A stretch of DNA of 64,000 nucleotides from Dromaius novaehollandiae (Eukaryota > Chordata > Aves > Casuariiformes > Dromaiidae), in assembly GCF_036370855.1 (NCBI RefSeq), contig NC_088099.1, positions 29,284,501 through 29,348,500 on the forward strand, read 5' to 3'. The notes beneath the pieces are model-generated. The model had not been told where the DNA came from. It was given only the letters and a program-made list of their open reading frames with translations, and ran no database searches. The stretch's first letter is position 1; the number at the start of each line of letters is the position of its first letter. Shown here piece after piece: positions 1-37,921 of the stretch. The position numbers and the translations under genes are program-made.

Positions 1-1524
1 CCATTAAGTAGAGAATATTGCATCTGTTCATTAACCAGGCAGAAGCTCCAGGCTCCTCCTGGTAAAATATCCATATGAATTTACTTTAGTAGCATAAATA
101 GCTCTATGCTGTGGCATAGGTAGATTATGCTAGATAAAAATGTATATGCAAGTGATACCACTTTACTTATCTTTTCCCTAACACAGCATCAGAGCAAACA
201 TTCACTTCCTTAGCTGAAGCATAGCAATCTCCATGGTTATAGAAGAAGCATTTGTCCATCATTTGGAATCAAACTATTTTCTCTAGTTTATTCAAAAATA
301 TTACCATCACAAAGTTTCTTCTAGAAAAAACTGTTCCTATTTAGCAAACTCTGCTTCTAGTGATGATGTTCCTTAGAAGTTGATTGTGTAGCTGTATAGT
401 TTACAGTCTTTGGCAAAATAGTGTGTAGTTTGCCCTGTAGATGAAAAAGAGAGCTGAGGTTGTTATCCTGAAGGTAAGCTGCTATGAAAATCCTGTTACA
501 TTGTAAGCTGAAAATTTTGGGTAGCTAGATCCACAAATTTGTTCCTGTGGAGGCTAATATACCAGCTAGATTAAAAATAAAAAAGGATATTGAAGGGATT
601 TGGGCTTATTATTAGATGAAATTTATTCTTCTCTGCAGTGGCATTTTTTGCTTCAAACTATATTAAAAACAGCTCCCAATTTAGGAAGGACTTGAATTAT
701 CCTGGCTAGGGAAAGTATTAAGTAAGTATAGTTTACAAGCTAGAACCTTTCCCTCTTGGGGAATAGCAAGTCCGTTTCTCTCTCTAAACACCAAGCAGGC
801 TGAAACGTCCTTTGTGCTGAATTTGGGTACTTAATTGATGGGGGAAAAGAGATCTCATAAATGGGGAATTTTTTTTCTGTGGCTTTAATTACAAATAAGA
901 AAGATACCATTTAAGTATTTTGCTAGCAATGTTTGTATCTTATTTTGGAAAACATCACATTTCAGTAACTTAATCGTCTGTAACATCTATATTTGGGAAT
1001 AGTTAAAGGCAGAACAGTTTTTAATTGAGGTTTCCTTCAAAATCTTCTAAATCTTCTGGCGAGTATAATAGGTTATTAGAAAAGAAAACAGTTGGCTCCT
1101 CAAGTGTAATTTCAAAAGCTTTGTGGATTTCTTTGGCAGAGATTACATAGCAGTTTATTGAAAAGGAGGTGCTTCAAAGACAGCAGAAATCATCTCAACC
1201 TTCCTCTCAGTGGAGTGAAAAAAATTAAGTGGTTCATGGGTGCCTTTTCTACTTATTTATTGAATTTGATATAGTTACACTTTAGGACAAAATAATCCCA
1301 GCTGATCATAATCCGGTGTGACTAGGCTATGAGAGAAATGAAAGTAAAGTTGTTGGGATTGCTAGCCATTTAAATTTACAGAGAATGTTTAAGTGTTACT
1401 TTAACTGTTGGAGAAATTCTCATCTTTTATATACTTAATCTCATGTTTTAGGTATTTAGTATATGAGGGAAGCAACCGTTTAATTTGATTAAACAAATGT
1501 GTGTGTGTTTCTTTTAACACTCAG
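1..1524 (+). other. TOPAZ1: TOPAZ1 intron (5' end outside window)
   Basis: This is AT-rich sequence with many stops in all frames. I see no exon with matching splice sites and phase before 1,525, so I read it as the 3' part of an intron whose donor lies upstream of the window. The incoming phase at 1,525 shows that the previous exon leaves two bases of a split codon. No recognisable repeat was seen. Confidence 0.6.
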
Positions 1525-28100
<26,576 letters not shown>

Positions 28101-28165
28101 TCATTAATTAGTAAAGACTTTTTTTTTAATGGTTAAAGTAATCATTGCTGAAAATAGTATAAATC

Positions 28166-28171
28166 AATAAA
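28166..28171 (+). terminator. TOPAZ1: TOPAZ1 poly(A) signal AATAAA
   Basis: A canonical AATAAA lies 66 bases after the TOPAZ1 stop and is followed within 30 bases by G/T-rich sequence (CATTGTGTTCAGACTGTG). This implies a very short 3' UTR. Confidence 0.75.
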
Positions 28172-28339
28172 GGTAGTTCCCATTGTGTTCAGACTGTGCC
28201 TTACTGATTAACAGCAAGGCTTCAGATCTCAGGTTGTTTTTAAATATTTATGTTGATGATAATGCAGACAGTAGCACAAAAATAGAACATCTTTTTTCCT
28301 AGATGCAAGTATCCCTATATAGATTGTCACACCAGCTTT

Positions 28340-28455
28340 TATATTATATTGTATATTATTTTTATTGTTTAATTATTTTTTATTTTATTTATTTTATTTT
28401 TATTTTTATATTATTTTATATATTTATTTTTATAATATTTTATATTATATATAAT
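28340..28455. repeat. AT-rich low-complexity tract
   Basis: Nearly pure A/T with repeating TATTTTATTT and TATAT units, just beyond the 3' end of TOPAZ1. Confidence 0.9.
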
Positions 28456-28649
28456 GGTGTCATTAGATGATAAAAAAAAGCTGTAACCTCAGCTACATTT
28501 CCCTTTTTATGGAGAATATAACACTGTTACTCCTATCCCAGCAATTGATTGGGTATATCTAGTGTTCTTGAGCAAGAGGTTTTCCACATTGCTCCAGAAC
28601 CTATAGAAGTAACACATTTTCTTTTGTTTTCCTCACAGTATATTGTGAG

Positions 28650-30320
28650 GATATTGTCCTATCTGTGCGCCCCTTCTTAGACCTTCGTTTTCTTACTCCA
28701 AAAAACCACTGAGAACAAAATAACTTCAAAAGTCACTTACCATGTGAGACATGCCTGACTTAGCTAACAGGATACCTTCCTTCACAAAGCTGAAAGAGTC
28801 TATACACAGAGTTCACAGTGGAAGGTGTAGTTGTGTCTTGATGAGAGTTCAGGTATTGCTTCACACTTCCGTACGTATGTCCCCTTCCACACTGAAAAGG
28901 AAAACTTTCTCTCCCCCTTCAAAGTGCTCTTGGAGGGATTGCTTTTACCTTTGCATCCACATGTTGTAATTGACATTACCATTACTTGGTTTCAGTCAAC
29001 TGCATGATGAGATGGAAACTTCTAGTGACCTATTTTTTGCCCGCTTCTTCATGAATTCCTCTCTTCTACCTGAAGGACCTTAATCATATTTGGGGCATTA
29101 ATTTCTTAAGTTACACTTCATCCACTGAGCTGCAGCCTGAGTAGGTTTTTCATACCAGAAAATTCTCATGAAAAATCAATGGGAACTTGGTCAAAGTTGA
29201 TACTTTCCCAAGCTCTGAACTTCTCTAATGCTAGTTACCGTCTCCAGTACCAACCTTCACAAACATGGTGATGATAGAGCTCTTTTGGACCTGTCTGTCC
29301 CCACGTGAGCTTTTTGTGCTGAGAATTTCTACTCTCTTGGGCATGGAAGCTCATGGGTCTTTCAGGCTTGTTCCTTTGGTAGTGACCCACAGGATGGTGG
29401 CCTCAGCTCTCAGTGCTTGAAAAATCTTTCCCTCCTTTGAGGCAGCATGAGTCTCTTTTCTCAGTTCTAGCAGCATTATTGTGGGTGGTCTCTCTGAATC
29501 TGGAGGTCATCATGATCTTAGTGCCAGATGGTTGGGAGGGGATTGGAGGGTTTGGCTATTTTGTTTGCTTGGTTTTGCCACTGTAGTCTTTGGGTCCATG
29601 TCATTAAACTGATTCCAGCTGGCTCAATTCTAAAAGCATTCTCTTGTATGTGGCACTGCATTGTTGCGCTCCTGGAGATCAGTGTGGAATCAGGGAGCTT
29701 TCCTCTGTGTTCCTACTCACCTTGTTCATAAGATTCAGCTGATACAGAATGATTTCAGTCTCTTAGGAGGATGTGCAAAACTGCCACACTTTAAACACAA
29801 AGGGTCTTAAAGGCAAGATATTTTGATACAGATCTTGATGCCTTTTCAGGCTCACCTTCAACTTAAGACCAGCAGGTCTGCAGCTATTAGATCGTACCTC
29901 TTCAGTTGATACCACTGCTCTTCCAGTCTGTCTGGAAGTTGCTCCTGAGGAGGAAGGGTTTTGACACTGATGACCACCAAGATCACTGCCTTCCTCCTGC
30001 CCCACCTCTATAGATAAATACAGACACAGAAGAAGCCTCTGTCTTGTCTTTTCTGGGGGTATAATTCTTCTGTAGGGATCTCATCTTCCTTCTAAAAAAT
30101 GACAGGTTCAGTGCTAACAGATAGCATTTCTTTTAAAAGAAAAGCTCCTTACCTCCAATTTTCTCTTGAACAGGTGGCAGTAGTTCAAACAGGCTTTGGA
30201 TTCCAATACTTGATATTCACGAAGACAGCTCTACTGCTTGCAAGGCTATCCACTTTGTCAAGTCCACTAGTAGTCAGCTGCTTTTTTTCTGAGTAGTTGA
30301 AAGACTGGATAAGAAATAAT
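28650..30320 (-). pseudogene. Possible decayed minus-strand gene, unidentified
   Basis: On the minus strand, several short stretches read like protein in different frames. Examples are CLREYQVLESKACLNYC followed by HLFKRKLE and a GTAAGG donor-like site (about 30,220-30,145), an 80-codon open frame (30,005-29,763) and PKRVEILSTKSSRGDRQVQK (about 29,340-29,285). Stops separate them. Composition is closer to coding than the flanks. I do not recognise a parent protein. It may be an old processed or unitary pseudogene, a non-coding RNA gene or chance. Confidence 0.2.
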
Positions 30321-33217
30321 CAGATTTCAAATGAGGAGTCTAAACTGATGTTCTTCCAGCCACTCCAGAATTAGCTGCAACAACTAAAAGTGGCAGCATA
30401 GTCAACAGTGAGAAGCTAGGTCATTTTTGCTAATTACTTTTCTAAGATCCTTTGTAGCTTAATCTTCCTTGGAATTAAACAGAAGCTATCTGAACCCCAA
30501 CTAAATCCCAACTTTCTATAAGCAGTACCAGATGTGACTAATAGTGTATTTTAGAGATGCAGAGGGACAAAATTGTTAGTAATCCTTAAAACTTCAAAGC
30601 TTGGGATGTTCTAAGACAGCATTATTTATCCATTATAAGTAGTCTTGAATTTTTATATAGATCATGCCCTGAAAGAAAAAAATCCAAATGTTGCTTTATT
30701 TTTCAGTCAGAGGTTAGGCATTTACCTTCCAGTGTAGCTTGGAACTGTGTAAAATTTGTGCAATGTTCTGGCTCCATCTCCTGATTGTCATTTCCACCTG
30801 ATACGATGCTGTCTCAGTCATGTTTTATATTAACAAGCAAAGCAAGTTCCCTACATTGTTGCTAAGAAGTTGTAACTGGTGTACCAGGATCTAGCTGTAT
30901 CTACCAGTGTAATCTGTCTACCACCATGACAAACGAGTAGGCAGTCTGAACAACTTAACTCTAAGTCCTATACTTCACACCTTTATACTTTTTGGGTCTT
31001 CTTGAAATACCTTACAAATCTGGGCATTTTGATATGTACCAAAACTTCAGAAAAGTTTCCTCAGCAACACTCTCAGTACCATTTTGGTAACAGAAATTCC
31101 CCGAGCTAAACAGGACATAACAAGTGAACAAAACTCAAGTGTAGAATGGAAACAAACTTGGAATAAATACTATGAATAAATGTTACAGAAAGTAGAGTTC
31201 AGTACAACAGAGATGATGCAGTTTTGTGGTGCCAGCCACTCAGTAGACAATATCCATCTTACTGCTTTTCCCAAGATATAAGTTACTGTTCCTTAGTTGC
31301 TGAAGAAGCTTCTGCATTTGAGATTAAATGCCTCATTTGATAGATTTAATTTTTCATAGAGGAAATAAAACTTACACCTTCCTCTTTGCAGACAGACAAA
31401 AAATGTGCAAAAACTTTCCTGTGCTGCATGCAATAGCTAAGTCTAGCTAGACAAAGTCAAGTTCCTTCAATATGTTGTTAGATAAGACACATAAGAAATG
31501 CCCTCTCTCTCTGGAAATCTGTGTTCAGTTTTCACTGATTACATGGCATGCCCTTAGAAAGATTAGACTTTTGTTAGTTATGGACAGTTTCTTATAACTG
31601 AAGCAGAATACTGTAGTTTGGAAGATTTATGAAAATTTTTTATGAAGCATTGATAGTTTGGGGTTTTTTAACCCAGATCAAGGATGAAGGTGAGAGGCTG
31701 GCAATAGAGGCTTGACAGTGTATGACTGTTATAAAGTAGTAAAAGAGCAATTAAAGGGATTATTTTGGAGGAATTGTTAAGATGTTAATAAATGTTGCTG
31801 TTTATTCTTTGTATGATACATCCAAAATATCTGTGAATCGGTATTGTCATTAAATTATTTAATTCTATTCAGATCCCTATAATTAATATTAATAGATATG
31901 TTGAAAGATAGGCTAATGGCAAAGTAGACATGGAGTGTTTAATATCTAGTAACTACTACAAGGATCTAGAGTATGATAAAGTGCATGAAGAGGTGAAGAA
32001 TGGTGTGAAATCAGTCAGATTATGCAGTTTTTCACCAGAAGACAGCACATAATGTGGCAAATACTCATGAATAAATTGGGCTGAAACTCCCCGCTGTGGA
32101 TGTGGCCAGCATCCAGTTTTAACTATAGACTGGGTTGGAGTATAAAGTTAGGCCTATGTACTGTGCTCAGTTCTCTGCAGAACTCATATAGCTGCTAGTG
32201 AGACTTTTACCTTTTTACTTTTAAATAGTAAAATTAAATATTCCTGGTGTAATAATCAAACTTATAACTAGCAATATCTTAATACCATACTCCTTTGCTT
32301 AGTAAAATATGACCACATTAAGGACAATGAGTATTTCACAGTTTTGTCCTTTAAAGTTCTCTGGGTTTATCTTGCATCTTTGCTTCCTTTATGGCAAATC
32401 CGAGGTCTAAATTTTTCAGTGTTATCCACTTCTATACAACTCATTTCTAAAATGACTGGTATTTCAAAAATTAGTGTTGACACTATAGGCTTCAGTGTTT
32501 CTGTGCCATTATGTGTACTGGGACTGGAGAAACTGATCCCTCTGATACCTGTTTTTGACCATCTGCAAACTCAGGAACAGAATAGAAATAAAGGAGACAG
32601 CAGAAACTGGCTCTGTTGCCACTTCTAGCAAGTTTATTGTGATATTTAAAAGTTTTTTTGTGTTTGGGGACAAGAGGAAGTCAAAATACAAACTTTTTTA
32701 GATGTTATTTTTATCTAGTATAAAATAAGCTTTCTACTCAAAAATGTTTTTGCGCCACTTTATAGAAATGATTTGAATGTCTAGAGTGCCCATTCTTTTT
32801 TATGGACCTCTAGGTCTTTTCACTGAGATACACATGAACGTGAGGTCCATTCTTGCTGAGCCAGTAGGAATTTATCAGGGGAACTGATGGGGAGCCCCAA
32901 CCTAACCTATAAAGGAGAATGAGATCAGATAAAGCCACAATACGACTCCCATGGAGTATTGCAGCAATACTCATAAACTGTAAGTGTTTAGAATTTCAGC
33001 TAAAAAATAGGAATTTATTCCTGTGCTCATGGGGGGGGGGGGAGTTTTTTCTGTCTCCATTTGAAAATAGGTACCTTATGCAAAGAAGCTGGTATCTGAC
33101 AGTGTCACCTGCTGATTACCTCTCCTAATTTATTTTATTGCTCATAGAGTTCACAGAAATCTCAGGTGAAATGAATGGCACACTTTTCTGTTGAATCAAT
33201 TAAATTTATTATCCCAT

Positions 33218-33425
33218 CTGCATAATTATGCAGGCAATATGCTTACATAACTGATAGCTTCTATTGGGAGGCAAAAACGTGGCATATTATGAAAATTATG
33301 CAAATCTCCAAAGGGTTGTGAGAGTGCTTGATTTAAAGCTTCACTGAACTACAGATAGTTTCTAAACCTTGTCAGTCCTGTTTCTAACCTTTTCTGCCCA
33401 GAAACTTAATAGATTGTATGCAAAT
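33218..33425. promoter_or_regulatory. Cluster of POU/octamer-type motifs
   Basis: A perfect 16-bp palindrome CTGCATAATTATGCAG (33,218-33,233) resembles POU-homeodomain dimer sites. Two exact ATGCAAAT octamers follow at 33,298-33,305 and 33,418-33,425. The group sits about 1 kb upstream of the TCAIM CpG island. A single octamer is expected several times by chance in a window this size, so only the clustering is suggestive. Confidence 0.3.
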
Positions 33426-34727
33426 AACTCCAATCTCTAACAGTTAATCTCTCTTTGAACTCACGAGCAATAGGTAACATTCTTGCTCTGAAGTTGAATG
33501 TCTCTGCATCAGCTTCTCGTTGACATGAACTACCTTGAAAGAAAAATACACACATTTCATATATCTAGCATTGGTAACTACAGGAAAATAGTGCTTTTTC
33601 TGTATTGACTACAGGTGTTGATTTTTTGTGTATTTGGTATTCTCCTGCAGAATGAAGGAAATTCTGAAATACATGCGAGTACTTCGATAACTCCTTTCGT
33701 TCTCTTTGAAAAGAGTAGAGATTTCTCATTTCAGGGATTTCCCTTCAATGTTGCAGAGTAAAAAACTGTAGAAATATTCTACTATTAAAAGTAGAAATTA
33801 AAAGGAATAGGTTTTCTCCTACTTTGCAGCTTGTGTTACGTGTTCTTGTGATATGGTTGCAATATTTGCACTCAGATTTACAAAATGGGATGCAATATGT
33901 AACCAGGGACGACAGTAATAGGTGAAGCACAAATCAGTGACTACTTATTGTTTGTATTTTACCTAATCCTTGAGTCCCACATGTATAACATCTGTTTGTT
34001 TTGTGAAAGCACTCAGTACTGGCTCTAAATCCTCAGAATCCTGATGGGTCCTCTTTTTTTTTTTCTCCCAAAAATGAAGGAGTCTTTTAGTGTGTTTACT
34101 TAAAAAAAGGCTGAGTGAAATAGTTGTGCATGTATGTTGGCCAATTTTCAGTTATTGTAATTTATACATTGAATACATTTTAAGGGATTGTTTGCCTCTA
34201 CAGTTGGAATCACAGGCACTGAAAACCAGTTATTTCTAAGTTGGAGAAAGCACCACGAGGCCTTTAAGCTATCGATTTAAAGACCTTCTCCAGACAGTCC
34301 TCGCTGCCTGAAAAGGCTGCATGAAGCTAAGTTGCCATTCTCATTGCGTCCCTTTTTCTCGATAAAAATGCAAGCATCTAGGTACGGCACCGCAGACTTT
34401 TAATAAAGTCGCTGGGGGGTTCCGGGAGGGGGCAGACTCCTGGCTGTTCTCACGGCGGCTGAGGAGGGAGAGGCAAGGGGCGCCAGAGCAGCCCAAAATG
34501 TCATTTTTTGCCCTCCAGGCCGGGCATGCCCGGCGGGCTCTCGCTGCCGAGACAAGGAGGCCCCGTCCGCTCGCTGACGGGAGACGCTGCCTGGCCCGCT
34601 CGCCGTCCCTGAGGGGACGGGCAGCAGGCTGGCAGCTCTCCCGCGGCATGTGACACGGGGGAGGGGGCGAAGGGGAGCCGCGCGTCGCCACCCAACAGCT
34701 CTGAGGGAAGGCAGCGGCCCGGTGAGC

Positions 34728-34739
34728 TGCGCCTGCGCA
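34728..34739. promoter_or_regulatory. TCAIM: NRF1-like site
   Basis: TGCGCCTGCGCA matches the NRF1 consensus YGCGCAYGCGCR except for one central base. NRF1 is a known activator of nuclear genes for mitochondrial proteins, which fits TCAIM. Binding is an inference. Confidence 0.5.
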
Positions 34740-34846
34740 GCAGAGGCGGTGCACGGCCCCTCCCCCCCACCTCCAAGGAGCCCAGGGGCGGGGCGCGGGG
34801 TGCCGCGGCGCAGCGGCCGCCCAAGGAGACGCCGGCGGCGTCGGGA

Positions 34847-34866
34847 GCGCGCGCGCGCGTGCGCGC
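34847..34866. repeat. Alternating GC/GT tract (Z-DNA-prone)
   Basis: Twenty bases of strictly alternating purine-pyrimidine (GCGCGC with one GT) in the CpG island, immediately upstream of a GC box. Confidence 0.85.
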
Positions 34867-34879
34867 TGGCCCCGCCCCC

Positions 34880-35033
34880 GGCGGGAATTCCCATTCCCGC
34901 TCCCTCTCCCGCTCTCGTAACGGCTGTCGCCCCGCCCCCTCCCTTCTGGGGCTGTCGCGGGGTGGCTGCGCCGGGCGATGGGGGCCGAACCCCGGCGGGC
35001 GGCCGAGGGAGGGGGCGCTGCCCGGCCGTGGCG
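34880..35033 (+). other. TCAIM: TCAIM non-coding exon 1 (start uncertain)
   Basis: Only the 3' edge is supported: CGTGGCG/GTAAGT at 35,033/35,034 is the best donor in the CpG island and lies upstream of the coding exons. The transcription start cannot be read from sequence; 34,880 is a placeholder after the GC boxes. An ATG at 34,978 in strong context may begin an upstream ORF. Confidence 0.5.
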
Positions 35034-37844
35034 GTAAGTGGGGCTGGGGCGGGCCCTTCTGTAAGGGGGGGAGGAAGGGGAGGGAGAGGGAGGCGGGCGG
35101 GCAGGCAGGCAGGCAGGCAGCCCGCCCGCCCGCCCGCCCGCCCCACCGCACCCCTCCCCCCTGCGCGGGGGGTGGGGGAGTCCGTTACGGTCGTTGCAAA
35201 CCGCCAGCGTCGGCTGCCGGAGGAAAGGACGAAGCGAAGCCCCTGCTGGGCGGGCAGTTCCTCGGCTGTGGGGTAAAATCCGGCCGGGCTCTAATACTGC
35301 CTCACCCCCTGGCGGGGCCTCCGCCTGGGGCTGTGGCGGCTTGAGGGGGGGGGAAACGGGGGGGCAGCTCCTTGCACAGGGAGCGTGTGCCGACGTGTGC
35401 GAGTGCACGTAGATGAGGGACACGCTCGTGTTAACGTGCGTGCATCCGTGTGTGTGTGTGGCTGCAGGCTCATACGGGCATCGGTACGCGCACGGCCGCG
35501 CACACGGCCTGGGTGGGAGCCGCGGCGCCGCTCGTCACGCCGGCGGCAGGCCCGACAGGTGGCCGCGCCGGGCGGCGCAACGGTCGCCGGCGGGGGGAGG
35601 GGCGGGGGCGCGCGGCCGCCGCGCGACGTCGGTTGGGTCAGCGAGGGCGCCCCCGGGGTGCCGTCTGCCTGCCGCTGCTGTGAGGTGGCTTAAAAACAAA
35701 GAGCGGGCCAAAATCTCTCTCTCGCTCTCTTTTTTCTTTTTTTTTTTTTTCCTCTTTCCTCACGTTTTCGTGGTTTTGATGCCTCTTGGCTCGGCTCGTT
35801 GCCAAGAAGCTTGGCATATTACTCTGCTGTAATACTCTGCTTCCCCCCCCACCCCCCGACCTACATCTGTTACTAGGATGTTTATGTTGGTGCTCTTTAC
35901 TGTCTCTTACCTATGATAGCTGCTGTTACTATTTAAGAAAATGGGCAGCATCATAAGTCAAGAATCCAAAATTGATTTTGTCATAAAGTGTTCCGTGAAT
36001 TTCCTCAGAGGAGTGGTGAGGTTCTTCACGTAGCTGATGGACTATGACTGCCTCTCTGCGCAGCAGGCAGATGCTTTCTGGCATACTTCAGCTCGTGCAG
36101 CTTTACGTTTTTTTGCTGCTGTTGTTCTTGGTAGAGTTCTGATCTACCTCTCCGGGTTCAACGTACAACCCAGAGCCCTTAGCATGGCCTTTGTTGAGAT
36201 CTGCATTCATTATGCATATGCAGGAGCTGTACTGTTGATTTGATGCCTTTTTAATTGGGGGGGGGGGCGGCTTAAGAAACATCTTAGTGAGAGTTGTACA
36301 GTGACCTAAGTAACCGTAGCAAAGAAAAAAAAAAGTCTTAAGAGAATTTTAAAGTGATCAATTGCATCAGGGCTATATTTTAAATTGTTAAAATACTAGT
36401 GATTGGATTACTAAAGCTTCCATTCTTTTAAGCAGTTAACAAGTTAATTTTAAATACTTTCATTGAAGCTCATTTTCTGAACACAGCTGTTTATCTTATT
36501 TACATACCATTGTTTTCATGTTACCTTAAGAACCAAGTGCAGGTTAATACTTGAAACCAGACAATCTGGATTTGAGTTATAAAGGGGGTAACACAATGTC
36601 TTGTTTTTGTTTGGTTATATAAAGTGTCATCACAGATTAGTGAGATTCTTGTGTTTTTTTCCATCCTCTGCCCAAATCCCTGAAGCAAAGATTACAGAGA
36701 GAGAGAAACTGTTTTATTACCAGCAAGTTTTTTAGTGCACTCAGTTTATGATTTAAGAAAATTTGTTAGGGACACTAAAATAAAATGGCTATCATCATGC
36801 CACCTGGTTGAAAATCAGAAAACATAAAATTTGTAAACTATTTTGGGGGTGTTTTGGCTCTGCATGTTGTTTCTCAGCCTGTTTTATTTTCCTCTAGTGA
36901 AATATGTGGTAAATAATTTCTATTCTTAATTCAGTACAATCGTCTTACTAAGATGCACTTCTAAAATTCCATGTATTTTGCAAAATAGTCATAGTAACTA
37001 TCACATTACAGTGGAACAGGAATGTTATTTCTTTGATAATCGCTCACCTGAGTTGCTTCAAAGGAACAAACTTAGTGGGTGCACCTTATTTTGAAGAGTG
37101 CAAAGAAAAGTGCACTGAAAACATATTAGAAAACGCTGAGGATAGGGAAATTCCCTCCTAATCCCTAATAATTAGATACGTGTCTGCAGTCTGATGTGCT
37201 AGGTGGTTTATCTCCTTTTTCAAAACACTAGATTACAGTTGTATAGTGCAGAAATTGCTGCTCTATTTCTGGTAGAAATTGCTGGTTTATTTTTCTGAAT
37301 CATAGTAAATTTTTGACAGAGATTCAGGCTTTACTGTGTGACAGAGTCTTTCCCTTTGTTGGCCTGTATTGTGCTCCCATAAAAATAGTTGGTTTGTAAT
37401 TTTAAAAATATTATCGTTTGTTTGGAAATTTTGAACCCAGAGAAGTGAAAAATAACATAGAATAACACTAACTGGTATGTGTTAGTACTAAAAGAAGCTT
37501 CTCTTTTTCTTTTTCTTTCTTTGACAAAAAATTTAAGACAAAAGCTAAACATCAGGAGGAGTGGTAAACATTTTCAATAAAGATTTTTAATGCTTTTTTT
37601 CCTAAAATGGAACATCTTTAAATGTTCATCTTCAAGCCGTAGTACAGTAGGAACTTAATATTTGCAAGATTAGCTCTAGAGAAAACTGAAATATGTAAAA
37701 CAGTATTTTTGTATAATTTCTCAATTTTGTATTATTATTGTGACTTTAAAAGCTATCACTTAGGGTTTGGAGAACACGCTGATAAGTAATAGGGAAAAGT
37801 ACTTGTGGCCGTTACTAAACAGTTTTGTTTTGTTTGTTTTTAAG
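35034..37844 (+). other. TCAIM: TCAIM intron 1
   Basis: The first 650 bases are still CpG island, with a purine-rich G tract, a GGCA/GCCC tetranucleotide hairpin (about 35,065-35,144) and a pyrimidine tract at 35,712-35,760. The rest is AT-rich. Runs of C (about 35,845) and G (about 36,258) also occur. No exon is supported. Confidence 0.65.
35092..35144. repeat. GGCA/GGGC and GCCC tetranucleotide tract, self-complementary
   Basis: A (GGCA)n-type array runs directly into a (CCCG)n array. The left GGGC units can pair with the right GCCC units to form a GC-rich hairpin. It lies 60-110 bases after the first donor. Confidence 0.85.
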
Positions 37845-37892
37845 TGAATTTAGTGGATGGCGGAAAGTTGGCTTGAGCGTTGAGTTGCTGAA
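37845..37892 (+). promoter_or_regulatory. TCAIM: TCAIM exon 2 5' UTR with a short upstream ORF
   Basis: The acceptor TTTGTTTTTAAG precedes 37,845. An upstream ATG at 37,857 opens an eight-codon ORF (MAESWLER) that stops at 37,881-37,883, nine bases before the main start. Its -3 base is T (weak) and +4 is G. It lies in the same frame as the main ORF but is separated from it by the TGA. Confidence 0.7.
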
Positions 37893-37921
37893 ATGTTTTG
37901 CTGTTTGAGAGCTGTGAAAAG
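37893..37921 (+). CDS. TCAIM: TCAIM exon 2, start codon
   Basis: ATG at 37,893 begins MFCCLRAVK, matching the family N terminus. The context is GAAATGT, with a purine at -3. The donor is AAAAG/GTAGGG and the exon leaves phase 2. Confidence 0.9.

Larger units (their letters stand above)
28172..34389. other. Intergenic region between TOPAZ1 and TCAIM
   Basis: The 6.2 kb between the TOPAZ1 poly(A) signal and the TCAIM CpG island holds an AT-rich low-complexity tract (about 28,340-28,455), a block with faint minus-strand coding character (about 28,650-30,320), a G12 run at 33,031-33,042 and a group of POU-type motifs (33,218-33,425). The remainder is AT-rich with no gene I can support. Confidence 0.7.
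34390..35690 (+). promoter_or_regulatory. TCAIM: CpG-island promoter of TCAIM
   Basis: A sharp change to G+C- and CpG-rich sequence is bounded by AT-rich DNA on both sides. Within it are several GC boxes (CCCCGCCCCC at 34,870; CCCCGCCCCT at 34,930; GGGGCGGGG near 34,785), an NRF1-like site (34,728-34,739), and a strong donor GCG/GTAAGT at 35,034 that suits a non-coding first exon. No TATA box is evident, which fits dispersed initiation from a housekeeping-type promoter. Confidence 0.85.

Noticed and set aside
34341..35423. Open frames up to 360 codons on both strands in the CpG island
   Set aside because: High G+C removes stop codons, so long frames arise by chance. They are Pro/Arg/Ala/Gly-rich, overlap in several frames and match no protein I know.
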